This document shows, piece by piece, positions 23,995 to 35,206 of a DNA stretch of 64,000 nt (its first letter is position 1; each line of letters starts with the position of its first letter). Below the pieces are notes generated by a model. The model worked only from the letters and a program-made list of their open reading frames with translations. It searched no databases and was not told the origin of the DNA. This DNA comes from Adineta ricciae (Eukaryota; Rotifera; Eurotatoria; Adinetida; Adinetidae). The stretch is from contig CAJNOJ010000066.1 in the NCBI GenBank assembly GCA_905250025.1, positions 372,001 to 436,000 on the forward strand, in the 5' to 3' direction. The position numbers were made by a program, and so were the translations under genes.

Positions 23995-26167
23995 CTAGGT
24001 GACAACACTTGGTAAAAAATCATAGGTAGTGATCACATTTCTCGTAGTCAATTCTGTCGGCTTAATATTTCGTCGTGATCGTTTCGTATTATAAAATATA
24101 TAAATTATAATTAGAAGAATAGTGAGTATCAGTATGCTGACGAGCAGAAATGTATGATACCAGTGAAATGGTAAACACACTTGACGATGTGATATCATGT
24201 CCCAATATCGAAAGCGTTCTTCGAGATATTGATTTTCAATTCGGGTTTCTTTGACATGGAAGTTAATGTAAGACTTGTTTGTAGTTTCATACGAGGGCCA
24301 ATAAAGTGAAACATTATTCGGTGAATTGGGATTTCCTGGAAATAAAAAGAAATGCCAGTTTGTGAACGAAGAGACTGCTTACCTGTTTTAGCGAAATTTG
24401 TCCAATATCGAATCATCTGCAGGCTGAGTGCGATTTCATCGGATGTATAAGACAAATTCCTCGTCGTCATTCGTTGTACATCTGATTGAGGAAGGAATGG
24501 AAGACCCAAAAGAAGATCTAATTCAGCAAAGTGTCCAACCATATTTGAATTACGCTGTGATTTGTAACTGGGCGGATTTGTATAATAATACACATACGTC
24601 GATGCAACGGATTCGGAACGTAGACGTTCGTGAAGAAAACGAATTAAATCATAGTAAATCATCAAATCACTGGTAGTGAAAATAAATTATTGAGATAATA
24701 ATCGAGGAAAAGTTGCTTACCTGATCAGATCGGTATAGAGATGAGTAGTTTCGACGACATTATGTTGATCTTTTTTCATTGGAGTATAGCGTGCGCGAAT
24801 TTCATCATAGAAACAGAGATATTCAGGGTGGTTTACTTGTAAAAACTTTTTTATGTATTCGTGCTTTCGAAAATGAATGAGACTGTGCACTTGTTCTTGT
24901 TCAGTTAAAGTTCGTCGCAGCGAAGTTGTCGACAAATAAGGCGAAAAAATATGTTCTTCAGCTATGGATAACGACTCATCAGCTGTTACACCAATTAGAA
25001 CATCAATGTTCTTCAAATGCCCAGTACGAATCATATGTTCCAGATCGAAAGGTATTATATCGTCATCAACAACTGGAAATCTAATAGTTAGAAATAACAT
25101 ATTGAATTCGAATCTCATAAAACTTCGTCGTTCGATTTCTTACGGAAAGGCAGGTAGTTCTTCGAGTTCATCACGATATCTGTAACGAATTTGTTCAACT
25201 GGCATAGTTTTTAATCGATCCATATTGGTTTGAATGAACTTTCTTCTCGTATTCATATTATTTTCTTTTATGACATTATCAAAACGAATTTTCGCATGTC
25301 GATCCACTGCCCTACAGAGGAAACTCTACAAAAGATTAATAAATTTCAATTGAATTCGATTACCATTGATTCATTGGACAACCACTTTGCGCGATAACTC
25401 GAGTCAACAATCCATCAGAATGGTTCGACATCGCAAGTAGAAGAGCATTGACAGCACCACTCGAATGTCCGACATATGTTATCCGTTTGAAATCTCCATT
25501 GAATTGCTTCGCATTTAGCGATATCCATTCTAACGCCAGTAATTGATCGTATAATCCATAATTTCCTGACATCGTCGTTGAGAGAAAACCGAAGATACTC
25601 AAACGATAATTGATCATAATCACAATAACATCACCGAGAGCAGCAAATGCACTTCCATCAATCGAAGATACTGAACCAATTTGGTTCAGCATTCCATATG
25701 AGAAGACCATGATTGCTTTTGGTACTGACGAAGTCGATTTTGGCACGAAGATATTTAATGTCAAACAGTCTTCATCAAAATGATCAGCGGATCGAAATGG
25801 ACCGTATGAAGAATCATCAGACGACATTTGTAGACACGCCGGTGGCGGATTTATTGCATAGATAATCGATTGTGCATTGTATCGTCGCAGAGTCGATCGT
25901 TCAAACCGCGCTGGCTTTTCACCATATGGAATACCGAAGAATTGATAAACTGGAACATTACGAACGATGACTTGTTTACCTTGAAACAGTCCTGACGTAG
26001 TATTTAAACGCGGATCGCCTTTCACATCCCTTGAAAAGCTTCAAACGAAAAGAAGAAATTGTATGAGATGTCAAAACGAAAATGAATTACTTGATGTTGT
26101 TGATCGATCGAATCGTTTGTAAATTGACTAAAAAAATAAAGAAATAGCACACCGAGGCTTCAACCAT
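23995..26167 (-). CDS. cholinesterase/neuroligin-like single-pass membrane protein
   Basis: Start ATG at 26167 opens a signal peptide (MVEASVCYFFIFLVNLQ). A carboxylesterase/cholinesterase fold follows: FFGIPYGEKPARFE, EDCLTLNIFVPK, VIVMINYRLSIFGF, GNYGLYDQLLALEWI, then nucleophile elbow GHSSGA in place of the usual GESAG. Catalytic acid region GVTADES and histidine region VGHFAELDLLLGLP are present. The oxyanion-hole HGGG is replaced by SYGM. A C-terminal hydrophobic helix (FLLVSILILTILLIIIYIF) and a short basic tail end at 23995. Ser, Glu and His positions remain, but the altered oxyanion hole argues for weak or no esterase activity. The TM anchor and short tail resemble neuroligin/gliotactin-type cholinesterase-like adhesion proteins. 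Enzyme versus adhesion role is unresolved. Confidence 0.87.
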
Positions 26168-28427
26168 CGATGTCAGATGATCATATTCTATAAATCTGAA
26201 ATGAAGAAAAGAACACCTGAAATTACTCCGTTAGCAACTTGTCTAACAGAAGGCTATAATCAAACTTTTCTTTCAATTCGATGTACTCTTCTGTTGTGAA
26301 AGGGAAAAGGTTTAATGGATCTCTATTAAACACAAGGCGCGTACAATGGGGGGAAGGAGGCGAATTGGATTTGTTCGAGAAAGAAAGTTCTTTTTCTCTT
26401 GTCGATTGCTATCAGATAGAAGACCGAACAAGAAATTTGATAGTTGGTTGCACTACAAAAAAGAAGTTGATTTTTATGTTGTCGCTATGCCTTTGAAATT
26501 TCCTTCCGATGAAACTAGTCGAAAATTGAGCGGCTCACTTTGCTCTCGATCCGATGGTGAAGACAAAGACGAAGAAGAAAAAGAGAGAAAGAGCAAGGAA
26601 AAGCGCAGCGAACAATGCCTCTTTGAAATTCTCTTTTTTTTTGTTATTGTCGTCACATTGACACTAACAATTATTAGTTTTGTCAGTGAATAAATAATGA
26701 CAAAATAATCTAAATACATACACAGGATATTGTTTTTCGATATAATAAGACTAAATCTGACACTCGTCTTCATGTTTTGTCGCTTCGAATGTTATACGGG
26801 CTGCTTTTGCTTTCTACTTTTCGTTTTATACGTATATAATTGACAAGTGTCTTCATCGAAATTGATATAGCACAAATGACCTTGAATGTCGTCCAATACA
26901 CATGATATTTTGATCCATTTTTCTTCACTTGTTTCTACCGAATGAAGCAAAAAAAAAGAAACGCGAACGAGACGAGTCTTTCGTATACATAAATGTTGTT
27001 TATTTTTATTTCTTCGATTTTTTTCTCTTCACCGACTCGCTTTTTTCTTATGCAATCATCAGCACAATATACGATACCTGAAATACATGCGCGTGCACAC
27101 ATACATATGTGTGTGTAAGATAGTGATTAACGTCGTACACAAGAGAACGAGAGCGAGAGAAAAATGCGGAACTCAGTTGTGATTTTGACCTTTTTTCATT
27201 CAGTCAATAATGATCAGTAAGACATCGAAGGGTAGAAAATTGTGTAAGGAAGTGAATGAATGAAGAAGTACGAGAAGATGGGATAGAGTATTAAAAATAG
27301 TTCCGTTCTAGTCTCAATAGTACTAATACGATTAAAAGAACTATGAAGTGATCAATCGAGTGAGTTGCAGCCGTCAGCCGACGATAACTAATTGATAGAA
27401 TAGATAAAGGAATAAAGTCCATATTTGTGTCAAGTTAAACAGTTCTGAGTAAATGTCGAGTGATGATCTAACATGGAATAAAATGTCTTTACAACATGTA
27501 CAAAAAGAAGAAGAGAGAAAGCTTATCTAAACAATTGTACTCTTTCGTACCTGATTCATTCGCATCGAATTACTCTAATAAAACTTTTTTTTTATCAAAA
27601 GCAAACGATATTAAATACATTATTAAAAATCCGAACGTCGATCAAGTCTATTCTTTTGTTTGTTGAATGCGTATTCTCCTGAAGTATTACAAGACAAAAG
27701 ACACCAACTCTAATCTCATTATTCGAAAAATGTCAATTTTGAAAGATTATATTGACACACTCGGTTATGTAAGAATATCTTGTAATCAAACATATCCATG
27801 GCGCACATACGATTACCAGACGAATCGATGGTTTTTGTAGACTTCGAATCACATCGACGATCTTATCTCGACTCGCTTCTGTTTGGTAATTTTGAGAGAG
27901 TGTGTTTATTAGATGATCACGATTGATAATATATACAGACTAATACCATTTGGGCTACTTAGCATGCGCTACTTGGGAAAATTGTGTTTTTTTTTATCAG
28001 ATCGAAAGAGAGTCAATCATTTAATGAACCTTACTGATTTAGTTCATTGACAATTCGACTTCGATATTCAGCTCCTAGCGTTCTTCTCTTTCGGCCTTAG
28101 CTAACATCATTGGTAATAGACAATCGGAGTGTGCTCTTATTATGTCTATTATTGTTATTCTATTCGTTGCATTGTTAATACTGGAAATGGCAAACATATA
28201 ATACATGATATGTAAATAACGACAATCTGGACAAGGATTACCGATTAGAGAATATCCTTCATATGCAATAGATTAACGGTGTAAGCAAATTAATTGCTAA
28301 AAAGTCGTCATTGAAAAATGATTTGAAGAGTTTATTTCAAGTTTTCTTTTCATACATCTTCAATTCACATTGAGATCTGATTCTTTACATTCTATCGATT
28401 TAAGTCTGTTCAGGAGAATAAACTACT
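26168..28427. other. intergenic, gene-poor
   Basis: About 2.2 kb between the cholinesterase-like start and the deiodinase 3' UTR. Open frames at 26281-26773 on both strands overlap each other, are Lys/Glu- or Ser-rich, and lack domains. A minus-strand AATAAA at 28331-28336 is a likely poly(A) signal for the deiodinase. No other feature recognised. Confidence 0.55.
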
Positions 28428-28490
28428 GCTTTGTCAGATTGTGAACAAACATTTGCTATGTTTTTTCGCTGCACAATCATCATACACCTC
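28428..28490 (-). promoter_or_regulatory. candidate SECIS element in deiodinase 3' UTR
   Basis: On the minus strand, about 100 nt after the deiodinase stop. ATGATG is followed by ATTGTG, which pairs perfectly with a downstream CACAAT, then CTGAC. Outside the helix the order is a G:C pair, T:T, then tandem A.G and G.A, as in a SECIS quartet (ATGA...TGA). A run of A begins 13 nt after the first ATGA, matching the conserved apical adenines. An inner AAACAT/ATGTTT hairpin could form the type II mini-stem. The predicted poly(A) signal at 28331-28336 lies beyond it. The main helix is short (7 bp before mismatches), so folding software should confirm it. Confidence 0.5.
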
Positions 28491-28586
28491 TCTTGAACAG
28501 ATATTTGAATATAAAGAAACAGAACTAGAATGAATTCAGATAATACGAATTTAATTACAGGTTAAATAGATGTTTTTCAGTTCGGC

Positions 28587-29635
28587 TTAAGATCTTCGTT
28601 CGATTCCTTTCTTTTGATAGTAATTTTCAATCCAATAATCCAACTCGTCCATATCGTACGCAAAAGTCGTTTCACCGGGTTCAGCTTTTAATACTAATTT
28701 TCCTTCATCGATTACATAGAAGCGAAATGGCCATGATCCGTATGTGGTATGAAATGTATTGTCCATACTATCAACAAGCATTGGCATTTCGAAGTGGTAT
28801 TTTTCTCGAAAATTTCGCGCGTTGATTCGTCGTTGCTCCAATGTTGTTGGTTGATCAACACATGAGATGGTCTTTCCAGCTGGCCATTGGTCTCGTGCAT
28901 GCGCCTCAGCAATATAAATTGTCAAGAGGCGCATTACTGGGGCATGTAAGCGAAACAAATTACTGAACAGATGAAGAATTGGGAAGAGACAATCTCGAGG
29001 AAAACAACTTACTTTATTCGCTCAACAGCCGCCAGGAACGGAGGTCAGGTACTCGAACCAGCCAGAATAATCAATGGCTGGCCAGAAGTGATTTGAGAGA
29101 AGAGTGTTGTTGGCTGCCCGTCCACAGTGAATAAGTCGACATCTCGAGCAACTTGTCCTTGATAGACAAGACCTTGTGTAATTTTGTTATGTTTAACTAA
29201 AGAAATTTAATTTAAATCGTATGGCTTCGACGCGAAATATAAGTTTAATTATACTATAGAAAGCTTCTTTGATCACTGGATCATCAGGAAAACGTGAAAC
29301 AGCTGTTCGTAAAGAATTGACATGCTTATAACCAAAACGTTCAACGACATGCTGTTGCACTGAATCGAGCACCATTCTATATATTTTCAAGGAGATAAGA
29401 AAACGCGAGTTGGCTCGTTTTTAGAACCAATATAATCTTACGTTATAGCACTGTCATCTTTTCGATAGAAATCAAAAAGATTCTGAATAGGTTCTGATAA
29501 ACGTAAAAATGTCTCATATTTGATCATTTCACGAAGCACGTCCAATGGCGGTAGATCATCATTGAGCACATTCTGATCGCTGGACGAACTATGTCGAATA
29601 TCAGGCGGTTTCGTCGATGCATCTATCATTTGCAT
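28587..29635 (-). CDS. iodothyronine deiodinase family selenoprotein
   Basis: Thioredoxin-fold deiodinase. The active site reads GSST-U-PPF, with selenocysteine encoded by an in-frame TGA at 29045-29047, exactly where vertebrate deiodinases have Sec. Upstream is VDLFTVDGQPTTLF. Downstream exons give INNLFRLHAPVMRLL, YIAEAHARDQWPAG (with the conserved catalytic-type His), MPMLVDSMDN, LYV-like FYVIDEGKLVLKAEPG and DELDYWIENYY, ending TAA at 28587. The N-terminal exons (HSSSSDQNVL..., VVERFGYKHV...) are divergent. The ATG at 29635 (MQMIDASTKPPD) is the first in the open exon, but the frame is open further upstream (GTG ATT TGG...), so a membrane-anchor exon could exist. Family members remove iodine from iodothyronines. 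In invertebrates the substrate is often unknown. A tool reading TGA as stop would cut this gene. Confidence 0.87.
29045..29047 (-). other. in-frame TGA selenocysteine codon
   Basis: The TGA sits in the deiodinase active-site motif between Thr and Pro-Pro-Phe. The frame is open on both sides with family-specific sequence. No splice site removes it. Confidence 0.85.
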
Positions 29636-29665
29636 TTTTTCAACGATCAATGCATTCCAAATCAC

Positions 29666-30356
29666 AATAGAACGATGGAATTACAAGGTGTTGTGCAACA
29701 TTCATTTGTCCTCAAACACATCACGAATAGAAACAAAAAACAACAACAACATCACGTGTTTTCTGACTCATACATATAGAAAAAAAAACATGACTTTCTC
29801 CTCTGCTGAAATATCGAAGGAGCATCCGTGAATAAGTAAAAATGGCTCAGAGGTATATGAAATGTAATCAGATACACCTCGTCATACATATTCTCCTCCA
29901 GGATTTCATTTTTTTACTTGTATTTTTCATAGCAATGATGCATATATGTAAAAATGCTATTTTTTTTTCTGAAAAAGTACGTTACGATTAAAATTATGTC
30001 AACAATTAGTTTATGAATCTCATTTTCTTTTGATTCATTACGTTCGTTAATTATCCGGATGGAATGGGTGAGTTCATGAAGTATTATGAATGTTCTCTGG
30101 AGTCAAACGCAAAACAGGTCAGCCGCGAGATCTTCTTTAGAATTTACTTATCGAGATTTCATAAATGATAGGAAACATATTGTGCTCCTCAGGAACTTTT
30201 CTTGAAAACGGAAACAAAATGGATAATTAACATAGAGAAAACATCATGAAAACCCTCATTAGTGCGTATTCTTTATTCAAAACTTCGTCATCTTTGTGGA
30301 ATACAATAGAAGTACGTCTCGAATGAAGAACAAAGGAACAAAAAGAGATTGGTTCA
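29666..30356. other. intergenic
   Basis: About 690 nt between the deiodinase 5' region and the stop of the Roco-TIR gene. A minus-strand AATAAA near 30269-30274 could end the Roco-TIR transcript. Nothing else recognised. Confidence 0.55.
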
Positions 30357-33300
30357 TCACAGAATGCTGCAAACAGTACAACTGGCAACAGAACTATTAA
30401 CATTTGGTGGAGAATGATTGTTGGTCATCGGACCAAGACGATGTTCCAAGTGAACTGAACTGCGGATCTGAAATGGTTGATTCAGAGATGTACCAACAGG
30501 TGGAACAATGTTAGATGCAGTTAAGATAGGTTCGATAGGTCGAACGGGATGATCACTACCATCAGTTTCATTGTAATCGTAATCGAAATCATCTTCGCTC
30601 ATACTTTCATTCGAACTTTCGTTTGAGTTCAATGAATCTGTATTATGACGTTGATGATTTCGTGCTTGTTTCGTATGTCGAGCTGTAGTCAATGCAGCGA
30701 GAGCAGATGATGGATGAGCAGTACCTCGTTTATCGATCGAAGATGAATGCACCAATCGACGAAACGTACTCGGCGATGATGATGTTGTATGCCGAGATAC
30801 CATAGATGCAATTTCGTTGTAACGTGCTTGCAAATCTGCTGCTCTACCGCTACCACCATGTCCACCGGCACCTAATAGATACGGATCAATAGAGAAGAGT
30901 TCGTTAAAAACTCGAGAAAAATTACCTTTCAAATCAACATAAGCTAATTGTGAAAGAATCAAACTTGCTGCTCCCATTGGTGGCCATAGTGTTGATTCGA
31001 ACATAATTGGTACGATTGGCTTCTTCAACATATCAGCGAGAACCAATTCCCGTTGACACATATTCGAAACAATATACATTGGTGTTATACAACAAATAAC
31101 CACCTAATAGCAAAGTTCACATCAAATCACTTCAATTACAATCGGAAATCTTACTTTCGCATTTCGTATTCCATGATCGATTTTCTCATAGAGCAATTCT
31201 CCTCCGCCGATTTGCCCCATATCCATCCAACATGTAAAACCGACTAATTCTAAAAAGTTCCGCAATTCTTTCACTTCGTCCTGAGCATCCCATTGATAAC
31301 TAATGAAAACTGATGGCAAAGAATATTGTGCTTCACGTTCACGTGATATGATTTCAACTAGATCGTCGCGTCCAATTTGTTTCATTGTCGCAAGTAACAT
31401 ATCAACGGCTAGTGAAGAGTTGCCGCTTCGGACAATCCAATCAGTTATTAATTGTAAACTTGGATTGCGACTCAGAGCAAACTGATCGATCACCGATTGT
31501 TGATAACCGAGTTTTTTGGCTAGAATAACCCATGTACGGTTTTCACTTGATGATTTGTTGAGATTGATGTTGATTACAGATGTCGAGAGAAGTTTCGCAG
31601 TTGAGCGTATCCAACCTGGTAAGTTTGAGTCTTCGAAGAAATGATTCATTGACTTTTGATCGTATAAAATATCGATGATTGGCACGGCTCGTGTCGTCGT
31701 TAATTTCGGAAACCAATTACGGTATTGACTTGTAGGTACACGACGAAATGAACATTCAACAATCTGAAAAGTCAGACAAAGAAAATGATGAAAACGGAAA
31801 AGAAGAGGAAAGCTTACTGGATTTGAAAGACAATGATCGAGATTCAAAAAATGTAAACAGAAATTATTTGAGCAATAAGGAATTTTATGTAAATCACATA
31901 TTTTCCCACACGGACAAACGACCATACATTGAAATGCCAGACGGCGTATCCATGTCGATTTAATTTCATTCAATAATGACTCGAGAAACTTACGAACCTA
32001 GACAAAACTCAGTAAAATGCCTGACAATCACTGAAATAGAACTTACTTTTGCTACAACCACTGGATCTGCCAATTGCGGATTGATTTCATCTTGATTTTT
32101 GTTATTACTGTTATTGCTATTGTTACTACTAGCTGCAGCTGTTGTAGTTGTTGGATTAGGAATGGCTGTGGCGATGTCTGTACGAATAATTTGCACTTTC
32201 ATTCGCGCGTATTTCATCGATGATGCAGTTAGAATAAGTAAATGATGATCGTCGAGAAGAAATTTTCCACGACGATAGTTGAGTTTCGGTGATGATGCAT
32301 GATGTGATTGTGTCCATTTGATTGTTCGGACAAGTATTTGGTGAAAAAGACTTTCTAAAAACAGCAATCTTTCGTATTCGTGAACCGGATCTTTGCATCA
32401 GAAACTTACCCGGGAAAAATCCATCGAATAAATAGTAGAAAACCACCGATTGATCGTCTTTTTCTGTCGAACTCTTCTCAGTATAAACACGACGCATACA
32501 TCCCGGTATGTAATACTGTTTACACAACGCTGCCGATGATGTACATTCACAAAGAAGATCGAATTTCTTCAGTAGTGCCAATAGGCTTTGTTTTTGTTCA
32601 ATAAATGGTTGACAAAGATTTTCAAATGTTCGTTCATCGATAATTCCGTCGTCGTTCCCATTTTCAGCATTGTCATTAAAAACAAGACGTCTCATAAGTT
32701 GTATGAGTTTCTGCGGACGGAGGATAAGTGTATTTTTCAAAAACATGTCTTGTGTATTATCGAAATAAACAATAACACCGAGATCATGATAGAAATCCAA
32801 TAGAGTTTTCAACTCGTCCGAAGAACAAATATCTTGTGTTCGAGCGATGTCACAAATCTAAAAGCATCGATGAATAACAAAGAGAATTAAGAAGACGTTT
32901 AGCCTACTTGATCCAGCGAAGCATAGAAATTCTCTTGTTGATGTTTTAATCGGTTCAAATCATTTTCAAAATGCAACCATCGAGTCGGAATTTGTTCGCC
33001 GATATAATGTTCAGCTAGAGCCGTTTCTTCGATTAATTGTCTTAATTGTTCGATCTGAAAATACAAGTGAAACTATGAACGAAATTCTTGGTTGGTAAAT
33101 AGTTACTTGTTCAACATCAGCAGCATCCGATCGAAGTGTATCGACGGTAAAATACGGTTCAATCACATGTTTCGCGTAGGGCTTCGTCGCAATCATCGCC
33201 CGAATTGTAGACATTTTATTGTCAATCTGAAAAAATGCAGAAAATGTTGTTTATCATCGAAGTCTACATACAACAAGAAAAACTAACCGTGTTATTTTTA

Positions 33301-35206
33301 TTTGCATGCGGTAATAAATTGCGATGTGTACCAACAAGAATAATCGGTGGTGATAGATGTTGATTATCTACTCCTTCTTCATCGGTTCGTCCTCGATTGA
33401 TATTCGCCGAATAGCAATAAACAGAATGCATGATGTAACTCAAATGATCCAAGTTGGTAATTTCCTAAATTTACAAGCAAAGTCCATCTGTCAGCTGATA
33501 CTACCAACGGTAACAAAGTCTCTCTCGATTCCGCTATAAGGAGATGAGAAAAAGAGCTTTTTATATGCAAGATCGCCTGTTATATTTAGATGTCGGCAGA
33601 GATATTTTTGACATTTCTTCCAGCATACTAAATTATCCATTTGTCTTAAAAGTAATTACCTTATTCCATTCACATGGCTGGTCCAGATCTTTTGTTAGAT
33701 CGAATACAAGCAGATAAATAGCTCGCGATGATAGAAAAATCTAGAAGGAAGCAGATTCAATGAGACAAATGAAGAACTATCGAGTTAAGTCAAACTTGAT
33801 GTGTGATCCCACAAGATGATGTTGATCCGGGCATGTCCCAAAGATCAAGGCGTAGACGTTGATAATCGTGCGGTTTTTCTTCTTTAGATTTGCCAGAGTT
33901 TGACATAAGATTAGCGAGGACTGCATGCGGATCCGAGGACTTCATTTGTATCAATTGTTTTTCGACTAATGAACGAATGGTTAACGGAATCATCGGAGTG
34001 GGATAGACTAGTTTCAGATCATCTAATAGAGTTTCTTTCCAATTCTAAAACGAATTAATAAATGAGAAAATCGAGAAAACGGAAGGCACTCAACAAACCT
34101 TATCTTTCTTTTCATGGACCGTATGTAATTCGTAACGTCGTTTTAATAAGTTAAGAATTATATTATGAACTAATTGAGATTCATACTCATGCTGTTGAAC
34201 AGCGGATTTTGACGGTCTGTTCTCATCTAAATTGTCAAATAAAACATCTTATGTATAGTTATAAAATCAAACGATGTCGTACCGAATTCTTGAATCATTG
34301 TTGATAACGATTCGTGAGTCGAATTTCGATGAAGATTTGATTTCGTTAATGACCATGTATGTGACTGATCGATATTAATAGAACAAGATGAGGAAAGGTC
34401 TGAAGATAAATTATGACTAGGAAAGAAAAACGCAACGAAAGTTATTGTCAAGAAAATTCCTTCACGTTTACTTGTCATCGTTATCATAATTTGATAAAAG
34501 GACTTGTTTCAAACAAGTTTTTCCGCAAAACTTCGGGCCGACCAATAGCAGCAACGTTCGACGTACAGAAGTTGTACCGGTATCACATGCTGTTTGAAAA
34601 TGTCGTATAGCATCAAGGCCTCGAGCTTTGATCTCATATGGAACAGCATCATCTAGACATGAGAAAAAAAGCAAAACAAAACAACATGAAAGTGGATCTT
34701 TCACCAACGTTACCATCTCGAATCAGCTGCACTTTAGTTGTATTACCATACAAATCAAAAACTAAACGCGGTCGAAGTAGGCCAGTGCTGTTATTCTCAT
34801 CTAATATAACGTTATCGATCAATGTTCCACGTAAAACATTGTTTATAGCATAGTTTAACGAGTAGTTTTGTGTTAACCAAACAGTGACGCGTATTTCACT
34901 ATACAAATTGACATATTTTTCCAAAGAAACCATCGTATAGGATGCACTTAGATTTGCTTCCATAGTCGATAAAGGCAAATCATCGGTAGGAATTTGTTGA
35001 TCAGTGTATAAACCGAGACGTAACGAACCTTGCCAGATCGATGATGGCTGTTGATCAACTTCGAATGTGATTTTCTCGAAAATATTCATGGGGCGATTGG
35101 TAAAAACAATGCCATTGGCAAAACCGGTCGTTCGTCGTGCGCTAAGACCATCCGAAGCGATACTGATAGCTGCGCCATGACTTGTTTGGTCGAATGATAG
35201 AGCCAT
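30357..35206 (-). CDS. NHR-Roc-COR-Death-TIR protein with C-terminal CaaX-like motif
   Basis: Multi-exon gene from ATG 35206 to TGA 30357. Domain order: Neuralized (NHR) repeat at residues 1-170 (FANGIVFTNRPM ... VFDLYGNTTKVQL). Then a Roc GTPase with P-loop GPKFCGKT (about 34510-34530), switch DLWDMPGS (about 33830) and G4 GTHRN (33318-33332). Then a COR-like region (31990-32830), with a Cys-rich stretch CPCGKICDLH around 31900. Next is a death domain (LAKKLGYQQSVIDQF ... GRDDLVEII). The TIR domain follows: VFISYQWDAQ, GFTCWMDMGQIGGG, VVICCITPMYIVSNMC, with an RE pair where SARM1-type TIRs carry the catalytic Glu. A Ser-rich, acidic tail ends CSIL, a CaaX box of the geranylgeranyl type. This combines a Roco switch with death and TIR signalling domains, suggesting innate immunity or cell-death signalling. 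Function is inferred; no LRR or kinase is seen. Confidence 0.88.

Noticed and set aside
26281..26773. Overlapping open frames on both strands of 70-115 codons
   Set aside because: They mirror each other across purine-rich DNA; none has homology or splice support.
29045..29047. TGA in the deiodinase read as a true stop or pseudogene mark
   Set aside because: Position is exactly the family Sec site, flanking frame is open and conserved, and a SECIS-like stem-loop follows in the 3' UTR.
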